Origin: Poteriospumella lacustris
Lineage: Eukaryota > Sar > Chrysophyceae > Chromulinales > Dinobryaceae
NCBI GenBank assembly: GCA_008000375.1
Contig: SMOI01000115.1
Location: 2,505-62,338, forward strand
Length of the DNA: 59,834 nucleotides
Direction of reading: 5' to 3'
Position 1 is the first letter of the stretch. Each line of letters starts with the position of its first letter. The notes under the pieces were generated by a model, which had not been told where the DNA came from, made no database searches, and worked only from the letters and a program-made list of their open reading frames with translations. The translations under genes and the position numbers were made by a program. This document shows, piece after piece, positions 11,403 through 23,549 of this stretch.

Positions 11403-13579
11403 TCAGTCAACCTTAACGTGTCGGTAGATTTTGTGTACGAAGACGCTCGCACCCCACACACCGATGGCTCCGCAAATGAGGCCCAGCACGGCGCTGAACA
11501 GAAACCTGGGAAGAAAACCTGGTCAGAGGCCGACGACAAGCGAAGCGAAGGTTCGGAGGCACTTACATGTAGCCGAAGTAAAAGCACACCTGCAGCAACC
11601 CCGACATCTGCGTCTTGTAAACGAAGTAGAAGATTGAGTAGAGGAAAACGTAGGCGGAGCTGGACGCCGCGCACCCAAACGATACCCAGTGCCAATGGTA
11701 GTTCTCGGCGTTCAACACGAAATACACAGCGACGATAGTGGTGCTGATGGTGACGAGCGCAAGAATGCAGTAGACCAAAAGCATGAAGCCGTACACGTAG
11801 TAGAACTTGTATGACCAGAACGCGGTGAAGATGAAATACATCTCGATGAAAATTGATCCGAATGGCAGAACTCCTGCTGCGGGGACGACGAACGACGGCT
11901 CGCAGTACCATGGGCCGCTCGGAATCGGTCTGGGGATACTGTTGACTCGGCACGGAGGGTCGTATTTGGGCGTCAAATGGCGGCCCGAAATGGTGCCAAC
12001 GATGGCCAACGGCACCGAAACGAACGCCCAAATGGCGAAAATCTTCAGAGCCACGGACATGGGAATGGCGCTCACGGAATCGTAGTACACCGCGATGATA
12101 TTCAAGACGAGGGTGACCGCACCGACGAGGGTCGGAAGCAGCAGAATCGTCAAGGCCATGCATTGCTGCCACTGGGAATTCTGCTCCGCTCTAGCGCCTG
12201 TGAAGAACTGCCGGTAGTAAGACCCCGAGGTGTATCCGGCGACGAAGGACGACAGAGCGAAACAGACAATGAACGTGGAGACCATTTCTCCACGATCCTC
12301 GTACATGTTGCCGTGCAGGTAGGGTCCTATTAGGGGGCATGTTGTTTGGTCACATTGCGAAGAAATACAAACAGCGCTTCGACGACGTACCCGCGATGGC
12401 GTACAGGATGACGCCGAGGACCAGCGTTGCCAACTGCCAGCCAGTGCCCAGTAGTGCACCGAAGATCACCAGGTTCTCGGGGGCACGGAACACGTCTCCG
12501 TGTACCTGCTTCCAGCCCGTGTCTTCACCGATCACATGCAGACCCTCCACGTCGACGTCCTCGTCTTTAGCATACTTGGCGAAATCGTTGCGGAGGGTTC
12601 TGAGGAGGATCAGTGCAACCAATCCGCACAAGAAAATGACCATCATGAAGCTATTGAACACGCTAAACCAGTGAATGCGGTGCTCGAAGAAGTCATACTC
12701 CAAGTAACGGTCGAACCGCGACTCAAACGTCCGGCCGGTCTCCATCCAATTCACGGAGTACGTAAACTCCAACTTCCGTCCGGCTTCGATGGAGACTGGG
12801 TTCTCCGAGGTCAAATTGACTTCGATGATCCTATTTCCGCTGTAAGCGATGCTCAAACTGCGATGCGTGAAAATGTGCTGAAACAGAGCAGAAAAGTCAA
12901 CATTGGTGGAGCCAGCGCAAGACCGAACGACAGCACCACTAACCTTTTCCATCTTTCCATGCGTTTCGTCACGGAGAACCTCGCCAACCATACCCCACAT
13001 CGGCAGATCGTCCAGAAACAGTTCATACCAATACTGGCGATCGACTGCCATCTCGAAAGCTGATACTTTGTCCGCGTCCAGGACCAAGTCGCAGACGTCC
13101 TCGCGATTGACGTTTTCTGAATAGCGAACGATTAGACGGCCAGCTATGGAGCGAAAGAGAGGCCGACTTACGCTTGAAATGCAACTTGAAACCGCTGTTT
13201 TGGAGGTGATTTCCCTCGAGAACCTCACCAATGCCAAGGGCTTTATGGCTGGTTTTGATTCCATGTTCCGGCGTGCAGTAGGGAAGGGAGTAGTAAGGAT
13301 ATGTCTCCTGCAATATCGTTGTCTCTGACGTGCATTCACAGAGAAAATATCACAAAGATCGAAGCAAATACCTGTGGGTTGTGGTACGGCCCAATGGTGT
13401 TGACCCATAATGTGATGGCTTCGTTGGGTTGATACTAACATGAAAATGGTATCGTTTTCATACGTAAGAATCACAAGCGCTTCTAATGAGCATCTCCTTA
13501 CCTCATGGGAGTCCTCGTCTCCTCTGGAATACACTGCAAGCGCCACCAAAAGCGCTGCAAATAGAAGAAAGCTCGTCAT
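11403..13579 (-). CDS. TM9SF/nonaspanin (EMP70 family) membrane protein
   Basis: Nine-transmembrane Golgi/endosome protein. Six exons: 13502-13579, 13372-13434, 13172-13307, 12391-13116, 11577-12326 and 11403-11515; five introns of 55-67 bp. The joined product is 621 residues, normal for the family. It starts with a cleavable signal peptide (MTSFLLFAALLVALAV). The lumenal domain has the family landmark [23 protein letters not shown], which spans a splice junction and so validates it. The C-terminal half holds the multi-spanning region with the conserved SGPWYCEPSF-type loop. The last residues are KVD, the KxD/E motif through which TM9 proteins bind COPI and stay in the Golgi. It is head to head with the alpha-COP gene, a subunit of that same coat. 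Confidence 0.93.
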
Positions 13580-14065
13580 GGCCAACAAATCGCAGGAGCA
13601 ACAAGTCCTCGGCAACGGCTTTTCGTCGAAGGATTTGAAGGGAAGCGGGGCGATTTGGCTTATTCCAAATGAGGATTGTCGCAAGCTTTGCAGTTGTACT
13701 CCTCGGTGTAAGGATTCCCTCCGAGTTCTTACAGTTGATACGCTTTGGGATCGAGTCGTAAACCAAACGCGGCCCTCCCACCGCGATGGAAATCGACCCA
13801 AACGACAACCGCCACATAGTACATACTTGTGTATTATTAGTTGTCATATATATTCCTATTTTGAAATTGTATGTACAACTAGAATCCTTTTTGAGGCGCG
13901 AAAAAATGCGGCCGTCGCACGCTGCGCCGCAGAGCTTCCGATCGTCTCGCTGGGCTTGGTCGAGGCTCGCGAAATCTTTCATTGGAAAGACTACAAACCT
14001 TTACCTGTCTCGTCCTTTGTTGCTCCTGTTCGCCCAATTCACTTGGGAGGATTTTTCGATAAAAA
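13580..14065. promoter_or_regulatory. Shared upstream region of TM9SF and alpha-COP
   Basis: A divergent intergenic region of 486 bases between two early-secretory genes. Open frames on both strands here extend from the flanking genes without family similarity. I see no defined motif. Confidence 0.35.
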
Positions 14066-17000
14066 ATGGACAAAATGCTGACCAAGTTTGAGAGCAAAAG
14101 CAACCGAGTGAAGGGCCTGGCTTTTCACCCTGTTCGACCGTGGATCCTTGCCTCCCTTCACAATGGACAGATCCAACTTTGGGATTACAGAATGGGGACC
14201 CTCTTAGATAAGTTCGAGGAGCATGATGGACCTGTTCGTGGTGTGGATTTCCACCGTTCTCAGTCGTTGATCGTTTCCGGTGGCGATGACTACAAGGTTA
14301 AAGTCTGGGACTACAAACTGAAGCGTTGCTTGTTCACGTTACTTGGACATCTTGATTACATTCGAACTGTACAGTTCCACGTCGAATATCCCTGGATCGT
14401 GTCTGCTTCGGACGATCAGACCATCAGAATTTGGAATTGGCAGTCCAGAACGTGTATCTCTGTCCTGACAGGGCACAATCACTATGTTATGTGTGCGTCT
14501 TTCCACCCAAGAGATGATATGATTGTCTCCGCGTCTCTAGATCAAACGGTCCGTGTTTGGGACACAACTGGGTTGAGAAAGAAGACCGTTCGTGGCGCGC
14601 CGCCGCAAATGGACGACATGAACGTTGTTTCCAAGGTGAACAACGAGCTTTTTGGTGGTAATGACGCTGTGGTGAAGTACGTGTTGGAGGGGCATGAAAG
14701 AGGTGTGAATTGGGCTTCTTTTCACCCGACTCTTCCTCTCATTATCTCAGGAGCCGACGATCGTCAAGTGAAACTGTGGCGCATGAACGAAACGAAGGTA
14801 AGACTCCTCAAACGAAAACGATACACCAAAGCTGAATTCACCATGGTATTGTATCTAGGCGTGGGAGGTTGACACGATGAGGGGCCACACTAACAATGTC
14901 TCTTGTGTGCTTTTCCATCCTAAACACGAGCTGATCATCTCCAACTCCGAAGATAGGACCATTCGCGTGTGGGACATTTCGAAGCGCCTAGGTGTCCAGA
15001 CTTTCCGCCGTGAAAGCGACCGGTTTTGGATTCTCGCCGCTCATCCTGAGCAAAATCTACTTGCTGCAGGTCACGACTCGGGAATGACAGTGTTCAAGTT
15101 GGAGCGAGAGAGACCGGCCTTCGAATCTTTCCACGGAAAGTGCTACTACGTGAAGGAGCGCTATTTGCGATCGTTTGAGTACAGCAATGGTCGCGACGTG
15201 CCCCTTGTGTCTCTTCGCCGCGCGAATACGACGAGCACTATTGGCATTGGTGGCGGGCCACGCACGCTGCAGTACAACACGCTCAACAAGTCCGAGAACA
15301 ACGTGCTCATTCTGTCCGACGCCGAGGGCGGATCATACGAGTTGATGAGCTTCAGCGGAGACGCGAATTCATCGTCTGCTGATGGCCAAGATATTCGCCG
15401 AGGCTTGGCGGTGAGCGCAGCGTTCGTTGCGCGCGATCGCTTCGCTATCCTCGACAAAGCCAAGCAGCTGCTCATCAAGAACTTCCAGAACGAAGTTGTG
15501 CGCAAAGTTGTCACCCCCGTGAATGGAGTGGAGCAAATTTTTCCCGCTGGAACTGCAGGCCGTGTTTTGCTGAAGACTGAGGATCGCATCGTGCTTTTCG
15601 ATTTCCAGGCACGCAAAGTACTGTCTGAGTTGTTCATCTCGCGCGTCAAATACGTGATTTGGAACAATGACTGCTCCTCGGTCGCCTTTTTGTCGAAGCA
15701 TCAGTTGACGCTGGCCAGCAAACAACTGGAGCAGTACTGCACCATCAATGAAACTCTTCGATTGAAGGGTGGCTGCTGGGATGATTCGGGTAGCATTTTC
15801 GTCTTCGCCACGTCGAACCACGTGAAGTATGCGCTGCTCAACGGCGACAAGGGCATTATTCGCGGCCTAGAGGCTCCCGTGTATCCCAGCAAGCTCTACG
15901 GCAACAATTTGTTCTGTCTGGATCGTGAGGGCAAGATGCGAACTATTGAGTTGGAGCTCGCGGAGCCGTTGTTCAAGTTGGCGCTCGAGAAGAAGGACTA
16001 CGGGACGGTGATGAAGATGGTCAAGCAGTCGCGCCTCTGCGGTCAGTCGATCATCACTTATTTGCAAGAAAAGGGCTACCCAGAGGTCGCGCTGCACTTC
16101 GTTCACGATCCTCGCACCCGCTTCAAGCTGGCTCTCGCATGCGGCAGCATCCAAGTGGCCCTCAGCGTTGCTCAGGAGCTCGACGACGCCGCTTGGATCC
16201 AGTTGGGTGCGGCTGCACTGCGTCTGGGGAACTTTGACATCGTCGAGATGGCCTACCAGAAGACGAAGCAATTCGACCAGTTGAGCTTCTTGTACTTGAT
16301 CACCGGCAACACCGAGAAGCTTCGTAAGATGCTGAAGATCGCGGAGCTGCGGAAAGACGTCATGAGCGTGGTGCACAACAGCTTGTACCTGGGTGAGGTG
16401 GAGCAGCGGGTGCAGGTACTGGAGGCCACTGGACTCACTGCGCTGGCGATTGTTCTGGCCGCTAACCACGGCATCGACTGCAAGTCTCTTCAGCATGCAT
16501 CCAAGTTCAACATCGACTTGGCGAAACAGGGCACTTTGCTCCTGCCACCCACGCCGATTTTGAAGAGCGGTGACTGGCCGACGCTGGCCGTCGTTGGCTC
16601 CTCTAACCGCGACCGTGACACCGGCAATGCCTCCAAGAGCCGCGTTGGTCAGCTGGACGACGATGACGAAGAAGAGGGCGCCGCCGCAGCGGAAGAAGGC
16701 GCATGGGGAGACGACGACATGTTCGACGACGAGGACGACGGAGCAGCGAAGAAGGAGAAGAAGGCAGCGGCTGCCGAGGGAGCCGGCTGGGGCGACGACG
16801 ATCTCGACATCAGCGACGACGAAGACGACGTCCCCGCGGCGTCCCCTTCGAAGGGAAAGCCTGCAGCTGACTTCGACGTGGCCGTCCCCGCTGCCGGAAA
16901 CGCCCCTTACGTGTCCTGGTGCGCTGAGTCAACTCACTGTGCAGACCATTTTGCGGCTGGTTCCGTCGAAACTGCGGTGTCTCTTCTCAATCGACAGATT

Positions 17001-17956
17001 GCTGCGGCTTCCGTTCGTAGGCTTAAGCCCCTCGCTGGCTCGCTTTTCACTGCGTCGAAGGTCTATCTGAAGTCTTCCTTCACCGCTCACTCCCGTCGCC
17101 AGTACTTGTCGCGGGCGAATCAGAAAGGCTTGCCCAATTTGTGCTTGAAGACTCCAAATGTGTTGGAAAAACTGAAGGCTGCCTACAAAGCGTTTACTGC
17201 GGCGCAGTTTCAGCTCTGCCAAGAACTGCTAGAGAGTATTTTCTCGTCCGTTCCCCTGACGGTCGCCCAGAATAAAGGAGAGAGCGACGACTTAAAGGAA
17301 CTCCTGAATCTCGCGAAGGAATACCTCATGGCTGTGAAGCTAAAGACTGCCATGGACAACGCATCTTCCGATGTGGCAAGAAGTCTCGAGCTCGCGGCGT
17401 ATTTCACGCACTGCAATCTGCAGCCAGCGCACATGATTTTAGCTTTGAAGACGGCGATGGCCACGGCCTTCAAGAACAAGAACTTCGTCAATGCCAGTTC
17501 GTTCGCGAGAAGACTTCTGGACTTCCCCGAGCTGTCCACCGAGAAGCAAGCGGACTTGCGGTCGAAGGCCTTGAAGGTTCTGCAAAAGAGCGAACAGCAA
17601 GGTCGCAATGAGACCGAAATCGACTACGACGAGAGAAACCCTTTCAGGTATAGGGCTCATGTTCAATTGTTGTACCTCGCGTCACGCTGACCTATTCCTC
17701 ACCTTTTCTGTTTGTAGTATCGATGCCGACAAGTTTAAGCCCCTGTATCGCGGATCTCCTGTGGTGACGTGCCCATACTGCAGCAGTAACTATTCGCCTT
17801 CTTTTAAGGGGCAACTGTGCAAGCTCTGCGACCTTTCGTCGGTAAGTTGATTTATCTTTGTGATGGCGGCGATTTGGCTGATAGGAAACGTGTTGTTTGT
17901 AGGTGGGAACTGAAACGATTGGCCTTGTCACGATGTCAACATACCGTAAAAAGTAG
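14066..17956 (+). CDS. Coatomer subunit alpha (alpha-COP)
   Basis: Outer-coat subunit of COPI, which forms Golgi-to-ER and intra-Golgi vesicles. Four exons: 14066-14797, 14859-17647, 17718-17841 and 17903-17956, with introns of 61, 70 and 61 bp; 1232 residues, as in other eukaryotes. The N-terminus ([17 protein letters not shown]) begins a WD40 propeller with the almost invariant [23 protein letters not shown] and [16 protein letters not shown]; this propeller reads dilysine cargo signals. The second propeller and alpha-solenoid follow. An acidic linker with WGDDD repeats (about 860-920) precedes the COPI C-terminal domain. The last exons restore the zinc-binding-like [20 protein letters not shown] and the terminal IGL, confirming the splice choices. 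Confidence 0.96.
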
Positions 17957-20827
17957 AAGCGGCTTTGTAATTTCCAAGTGAATTTCATGTCATCAAACTT
18001 GTGTTGTTGTTTTATTATTCTTTGTGTTTTTTACAAAAACAGAAGCGTGTCGTGGACTTTTTGAGGTGCCACAGCCCTGGACAGGCACATCCGCCTCGAG
18101 GCTGGGTAGCGCGCTGCACGAAGCTGCTGTGTTTTGTTTGCACTGTGTTTTATTCGTTTTTTTCTTCTCTTTCCGCGACGTGCGCCTCGGCGTTACGCTT
18201 CGCGCAGAATGGATGATGATATCTAGACAGACCCAACAGATACAAAACAATGTATAATAAATAATCGTCGAAACAACCTACTCAAGAAAGCAGTACATCT
18301 TCCTGACGAAGTCATAGTGGACCTTGCAAAGGTTTAGTTTGAAGAAACACCGCTTCCTCTCCACTCGTCACCCAACATACTCTTGGGTACTTGGCGGAGG
18401 AGATTGTGACACCAAAGTGAGAAGTGACGAAAGGAGATACACTGGAATTGAAAATCTGTGCGGAGATACAGTATCGTGTATATGTGAGCTTGTTTTTCTG
18501 TGTGACTGCTTTAAATTGGGTGTCGTTTATTTCGCGTAGTCCTAGTAATGAAATCGCCACTCCTGTCGTCTGAGCCAAAAGAGTTATTTATATGGTACAA
18601 GTGTGAAACGGCCCGTTTTCGGCACGAGGTGCTTTTCGCAGCGAGCGAGCGCAACGGAAACCGAGTGGCCGAAATGGGCCATCACACGAGTGTCATACAA
18701 AGCTTTATGGTCGAGATGTGACTGTTGTAAATTAGCTTGGCATTACAATTCGATATCATTTTCTTTTGTTGTGGTTTCTTGTGATTGGATCAAGGACAGA
18801 AACTGTACCTCTGGTCAATTGGTGAACACAAAACTAGGCACGAAATGCCAGTACGATGTGGCGGTCACTAATGGTGTACGAGCTTGTTTCTCTGCTTTAA
18901 TTCACTTGACGACGATACGGTTTTGTGTACGAGCTTGTTATCATTTTGTGACTGCGAGTGTCGTTCGCTTCGCTTCACAATCACCACTTCGCTTCGCGGT
19001 GCGGCGGGGGCAATGGCCGATGATTTTGGAACCAAAATAGAACAGAATAACACACCGTCAAGACAGAGTTCAGTCATTTCTTTTGCTTGTGAGATACAGA
19101 CAGATATCTCCGTCAACATGGATACGGTCACTAGATATCTCACCTTATAACTCACAATGCCAAGTCATAATCATACTAGGACTACTTGTTAAGCTGTTGT
19201 TTTTATGCCTCTGAGAGTCTGTCATAACAATGTCCACTCAGGTATTGTTCTTGTTTCAGGCAGAGAAAGGAGAATTGAAGATGCTGCTACAGTGCACTGT
19301 AATTGCTTTTGTGAACAACAATGGCACTGCTTCTGCTCACAAAGGTCATTTGATCGCAAAGGGGTTGCAAGCAACGATTCACAATCACACTTAAAGGAAG
19401 AAGGGTGAATGTGACGATGATGTGGACCCCATCGTCATCATTGTGCGGAGCACGATGACGTACGAACGGATATAACGCCAGTTGGAATCGATTACATGCG
19501 ACAGAGAGACGTTTGCGCGTCACAATCCTGAGATACATCGCCGAAGAACTGATGATGCTGGTAACTTGAGAACTTCTCGACCATATCGACTCTAAATACA
19601 TTGAGTCAAGGTGCGAGCGAATCTGCTGGTTTGTTCATGGTCTTCCTTGTTGACCACCTGGTACGCGTTTGTCTTTGTTTTTTTAGACTTGCTGCTTAGG
19701 CAGGCGCCTAACATGTGCCTGCCTTTCCTTACGGCTGTCTCAAGAAGGCCATAATAGTGCAGTCGTGTGACTGAGTTCACATCTGACCCATGACACAAAG
19801 TTGCTAATCTCTAGCGTAGTGTGGAGGGAGGATGTGACAACACTACTGACCACTTGCAGAGATTACGTTGATGTTGGACGCGTCAACGCTGACTGCTGGT
19901 CTTCGAGCCCGGCTGCGATGACGGGACGACGGCCGAACGAATGTTTTCTTTTCTGGGTAGTTTAGAAATGTGGTTGGTGGCTCTGCAGCCTCCTTTTTCA
20001 TTTTCTTTCTGTCTGTCTATCTGTTGTCTCAACAAAGACGACTACTCCATCATGCATGTGTGTTGTGTCATTCGCGCGAACGTTTCGACCCACCCACACC
20101 CAAAGAGCAGAAGTGCAGATCAGATCTGAGTATTTGTTTTGAAGACTGTATCAATGGTATCGGAACGCGATTCTACTTTTGCAGTTGCCGGTGAGGCGAT
20201 TGTCTTGTGCGTTGTTGTGTGAGACGAACTTGCTTGCCTTTCGTTACTTTATCCCTAATCTCGGAGTCCGCTGTTACGTTTCCTGTCGAAGTCGCATTAT
20301 ACTTAGTCGCGCAGGTAGAGGTGCGCGTAGGAACCCTGTTCGGTTCACGTTTACATCCTCCTCCCTGCCTGTTCAAAATCATGGTAGGTAAGGTACGTTT
20401 ACATCAAATCATGCGAATCGAATCGGGTTTGATCTTTCAGGATCGCTACTATTAACGACTTTGGTGGGAACCGTACTGGACTAGCCAGCAGTAGGGTAAG
20501 TACAGTTTGAAAACGTTGCAGCATAGATGCCATCTCTGCAGCCTGAGTAAGAGATAGAATCAGTGGCGAATACCGCCATAGCCTATTAAATTCACTCCCT
20601 GGTCGCATGCAACAAGTTGTAGATGAACGCGGTAAAATTATACAGTTTTTGGGTTTTGACGTTGAGTAATGAAGTCGGTGTTGTTGTGAGATGGAGGCGT
20701 TTCGATATTTCCCACCACCAGTTTTTCCTTTTTCTCCTGTCCCATGATGATGATATTGATGGCATTTTCTTTTTCACTTTGTGTTTGATATTTACTTGAT
20801 GAAAAGGGGCCAACCTCAAAATTGACT
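17957..20827. other. Gene-poor region without a supported gene
   Basis: No ORF above about 150 codons and no recognisable family occur in 2.87 kb. Visible features are minor: GTGTACGAGCTTGTT occurs twice around 18,875-18,940; AGATATCTC occurs near 19,101 and 19,133; and an 8-bp stem AGGCAGGC/GCCTGCCT lies at 19,698-19,724. I found no tRNA-like T-arm. The region could hold a non-coding RNA, diverged coding exons, or the 5' exons of the next gene; I cannot show any of these. Confidence 0.45.
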
Positions 20828-23443
20828 ATGCAGCAAAGGTTTACCCAAGGGTCTTCGGTGCTGAAACTATGTGAAACAAATTCATGGTGGTTCTTCTGCT
20901 TTCCTCCTCCTTGCGGAGCCAGAGGGAATCAAATCGCTGAAACCGTAGTTTGCAGGAAGTGCCTTTCACATTCAATTTCATGCAAAGATAGTCTTCTTCA
21001 TAACTTCATGGTAAGAGCAAATGGTGACCATTCCGCGATTTCCTGTGAATGTGGTTCCGGATCAAGACACGCGGGCCATTTTCTGGCGATGGCAACTGAT
21101 AATCCAGAGTTGCACAAATGCAGCGCAGCAGATAAAGTCCATTTTACAATAGACTTGATTGAAATGTTCCTCATTAAGGCATTGGTCCGAACGGAGCGAG
21201 AGCAAAACGACGACGTTTCGCTTGACGATCGTTTTCGCAAGAATCTCGAGAGTGAGCTGGAAGTTTTCTTCAGTGAATTTCCAAGCGAGGTGCAAGAAAA
21301 GCCACAAGTTTCAAACTTACACGCAGAATCGGTTTTTAAGCACTTCGTTAGTTCTTGTGCAGGGGAGGAGTCTTTCGAGGCGATTTGCTCCCCCTATGGA
21401 CTTCCGTACCAACTTTGCCGCAAAGTGTTTTTGGAAGTGGTGGGAAGTGTTGCATGGCAGAAACTACTTGGAATTGTCACAAGCTATTCAGTTCCATTTA
21501 GTGCTGAAACACCTTTGATCAAGGTTGCTAGTGACTGGTTAAGAAGCCTCGACGAGTCCTCCATTCGCGAAGTATTGAGCAGTTCTCGATGGGCAGGTAT
21601 TGTGCCTTGCGTTTACGAGTATCTCGGCGATGAGCCACCGAAGGACAGTGCTGTTGAAACGACCATAAGCCGTCAACGACATATAAATCGCATTATTCAA
21701 GCGCTCCAAATGGCTGTGGTGGTCACCGACGAAAGTGGGCCTGTCAATCCTTTCTTAGATTTCGCTGTTCATGGTTTTCTGCTCTCACCCAATTTACAAC
21801 CACGCCGAAAAATCCCTCATATCATCCCGGAATCTTTGATTTTCCAAAGCTGTCTTCCAAACACTGAAGTAAAGGTGGAAGTATCGAAGAACTCCAAATT
21901 TTCGGCCGATCTGGTTGCCCTTCGTGATATTTCATCCATGGAGAGAATTTGTGTTTCGTTTCCTGACAATGAATTGTGCACGTGTTTTCGCTGCCTTTCT
22001 CCTCGGAGCTTGAGGCAAGAATTTCAAGATTTAATAGAGGACAACCTTCCTGAGGAGGTGGCAATATGCTTAGATGGCCTCTTCAACCTTCATTGTTCGG
22101 GTTCATCATTGCATCGTGGGAAGCGTAAATCAAGTGAAGCATTCATTCCTGAATGGCAAGAGCATCTTCGAAAGTTGACGGGAATTTTCGCAACTGGGAT
22201 GGGACGTATCCATGTTCAGGCCCATTTTCCTACGTTATCTGAGTGGCGATCTTATGGTGACTATTTGTCGTCGTCCAGTTCTCAACTCGATACCTCCACT
22301 GCATGCAGTCAGTTGAGTTGTGCAATCGCCATATATTCCGCCGTTTTGTTCCTGACATCATCATCGCCATCTGATATAGTGTTTGTCGCAAAGTTTAACT
22401 CTGAAGTGGCATTGTCGCTCGCGACTGCCCTTCTGGAAATCCTCACAACCGCAGCGCAGCAGTCCTCAGCAAGAGCAAAAGTTGGATTAGCCTTGACACT
22501 AAGCAGCTCCTTAGAAGAATTAAAGTTGGTAAAGAGCGTTGTGCAGCTCGGATTGCAGCAGAGTCGTCAACTCTCCAATTCAACATCAGAAGCTCTCAGG
22601 TCCATTCTTCTTAAACAAGATGCGTTCCAAGATTTGACATCATTAGTAGTTCCAGCCGAAACCATTCCTCATCGAGTTCGATTTCATGAATTCGATCAAG
22701 GCGAAGCGATCTATGTTGCTGAAACTCTCTCTCCCATTTTTTCCACTTCTGAATGTGCCATGATTATTGCGGATGCAGAGAACTTCGCACAAATGACTGG
22801 GAGTGGCTGGTCAACGTCTCGCCACTATTCCGTTCCCACAACGGACCTCCCCATAACGTCTCTATCTCCCTCTGTTCGCTCGATGGTCTCAGAGCGCTTT
22901 GTCAATCAGCTTTTGCCGTTCATGCGCTCGGTGTTCGTTGAGCCCACGCAAGAGGTTCGACGATTCGGGGGGTTTGTATTTGATTTGTTTGTTGTGAAGT
23001 ACGACGGATCACAAAGAGTTCAACCGCAGGAGAGGCAAACGTTTTTGCCACTTCATAGGGATCAAAGTGCTCATTCAGCCGTTGTGGCCTTGAATCATGG
23101 CGGTAGCGATTTTGTCGGCGGTGGAACTTACATCCCCGCGCTTCTAAGTAGTGGCCGCGACGCCGTTATTTGTCCAAGTAAGGTTCCGTTTTATCTTGGA
23201 TCAATTCAAAACGTAACTTGAGCTCTCTACATAGATATTGGGCATGCGGCCTGTTTCTCTGGAAACATTCTTCACAGCGGTGATGCTGTGCTGTCTGGCT
23301 GCAGATACATAATTGCGGCCTTTTTCGTAATGTACGACATCGACACGAGCCCAGAAAATGACGAAGAATCCTCTGCAAGCAAAAAGCTCAAGCCTGGAAG
23401 CGACCAGCCAGCAAATACAAGCTTTTCATTCGATTTTTTCTGA
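20828..23443 (+). CDS. SET-like domain fused to a 2OG-Fe(II) prolyl-4-hydroxylase-type dioxygenase
   Basis: Two exons, 20828-23177 and 23235-23443, with a 57-bp intron; 852 residues from the first ATG. The C-terminal 200 residues are a P4H-type double-stranded beta-helix: iron ligands HRD (in LPLHRDQSAHS) and the distal His of NILHSGDAVLSGCRY, whose Arg is positioned to bind 2-oxoglutarate. The second exon supplies the distal His and Arg, so splicing is required for an active site. The middle (about 290-410) looks like the second half of a SMYD-type SET domain: QSCLPNTEVKVE, LVALRDIS, ICVSFPDN, then CTCFRC as a post-SET zinc motif. The usual NHSCxPN is FQSCLPN, so methyltransferase activity is doubtful. 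Cys-rich CRKC and CECGSG near the N-terminus could be a MYND-like finger. The true N-terminus may lie in an upstream exon. Confidence 0.7.
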
Positions 23444-23549
23444 GAAGCAGTTTGAGATTTAGATTTAGTGGTCTGTTTACCGAACGACGTTGACCGGTTA
23501 GCAATAGCGATCTGTCAAACTCTCGCACGTGAAAATATGTAGGGGGCTT

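Noticed and set aside
19698-19724. Stem-loop as a transcription terminator
   Set aside because: An 8-bp stem in eukaryotic intergenic DNA with no adjacent gene end; bacterial-type terminators do not apply.
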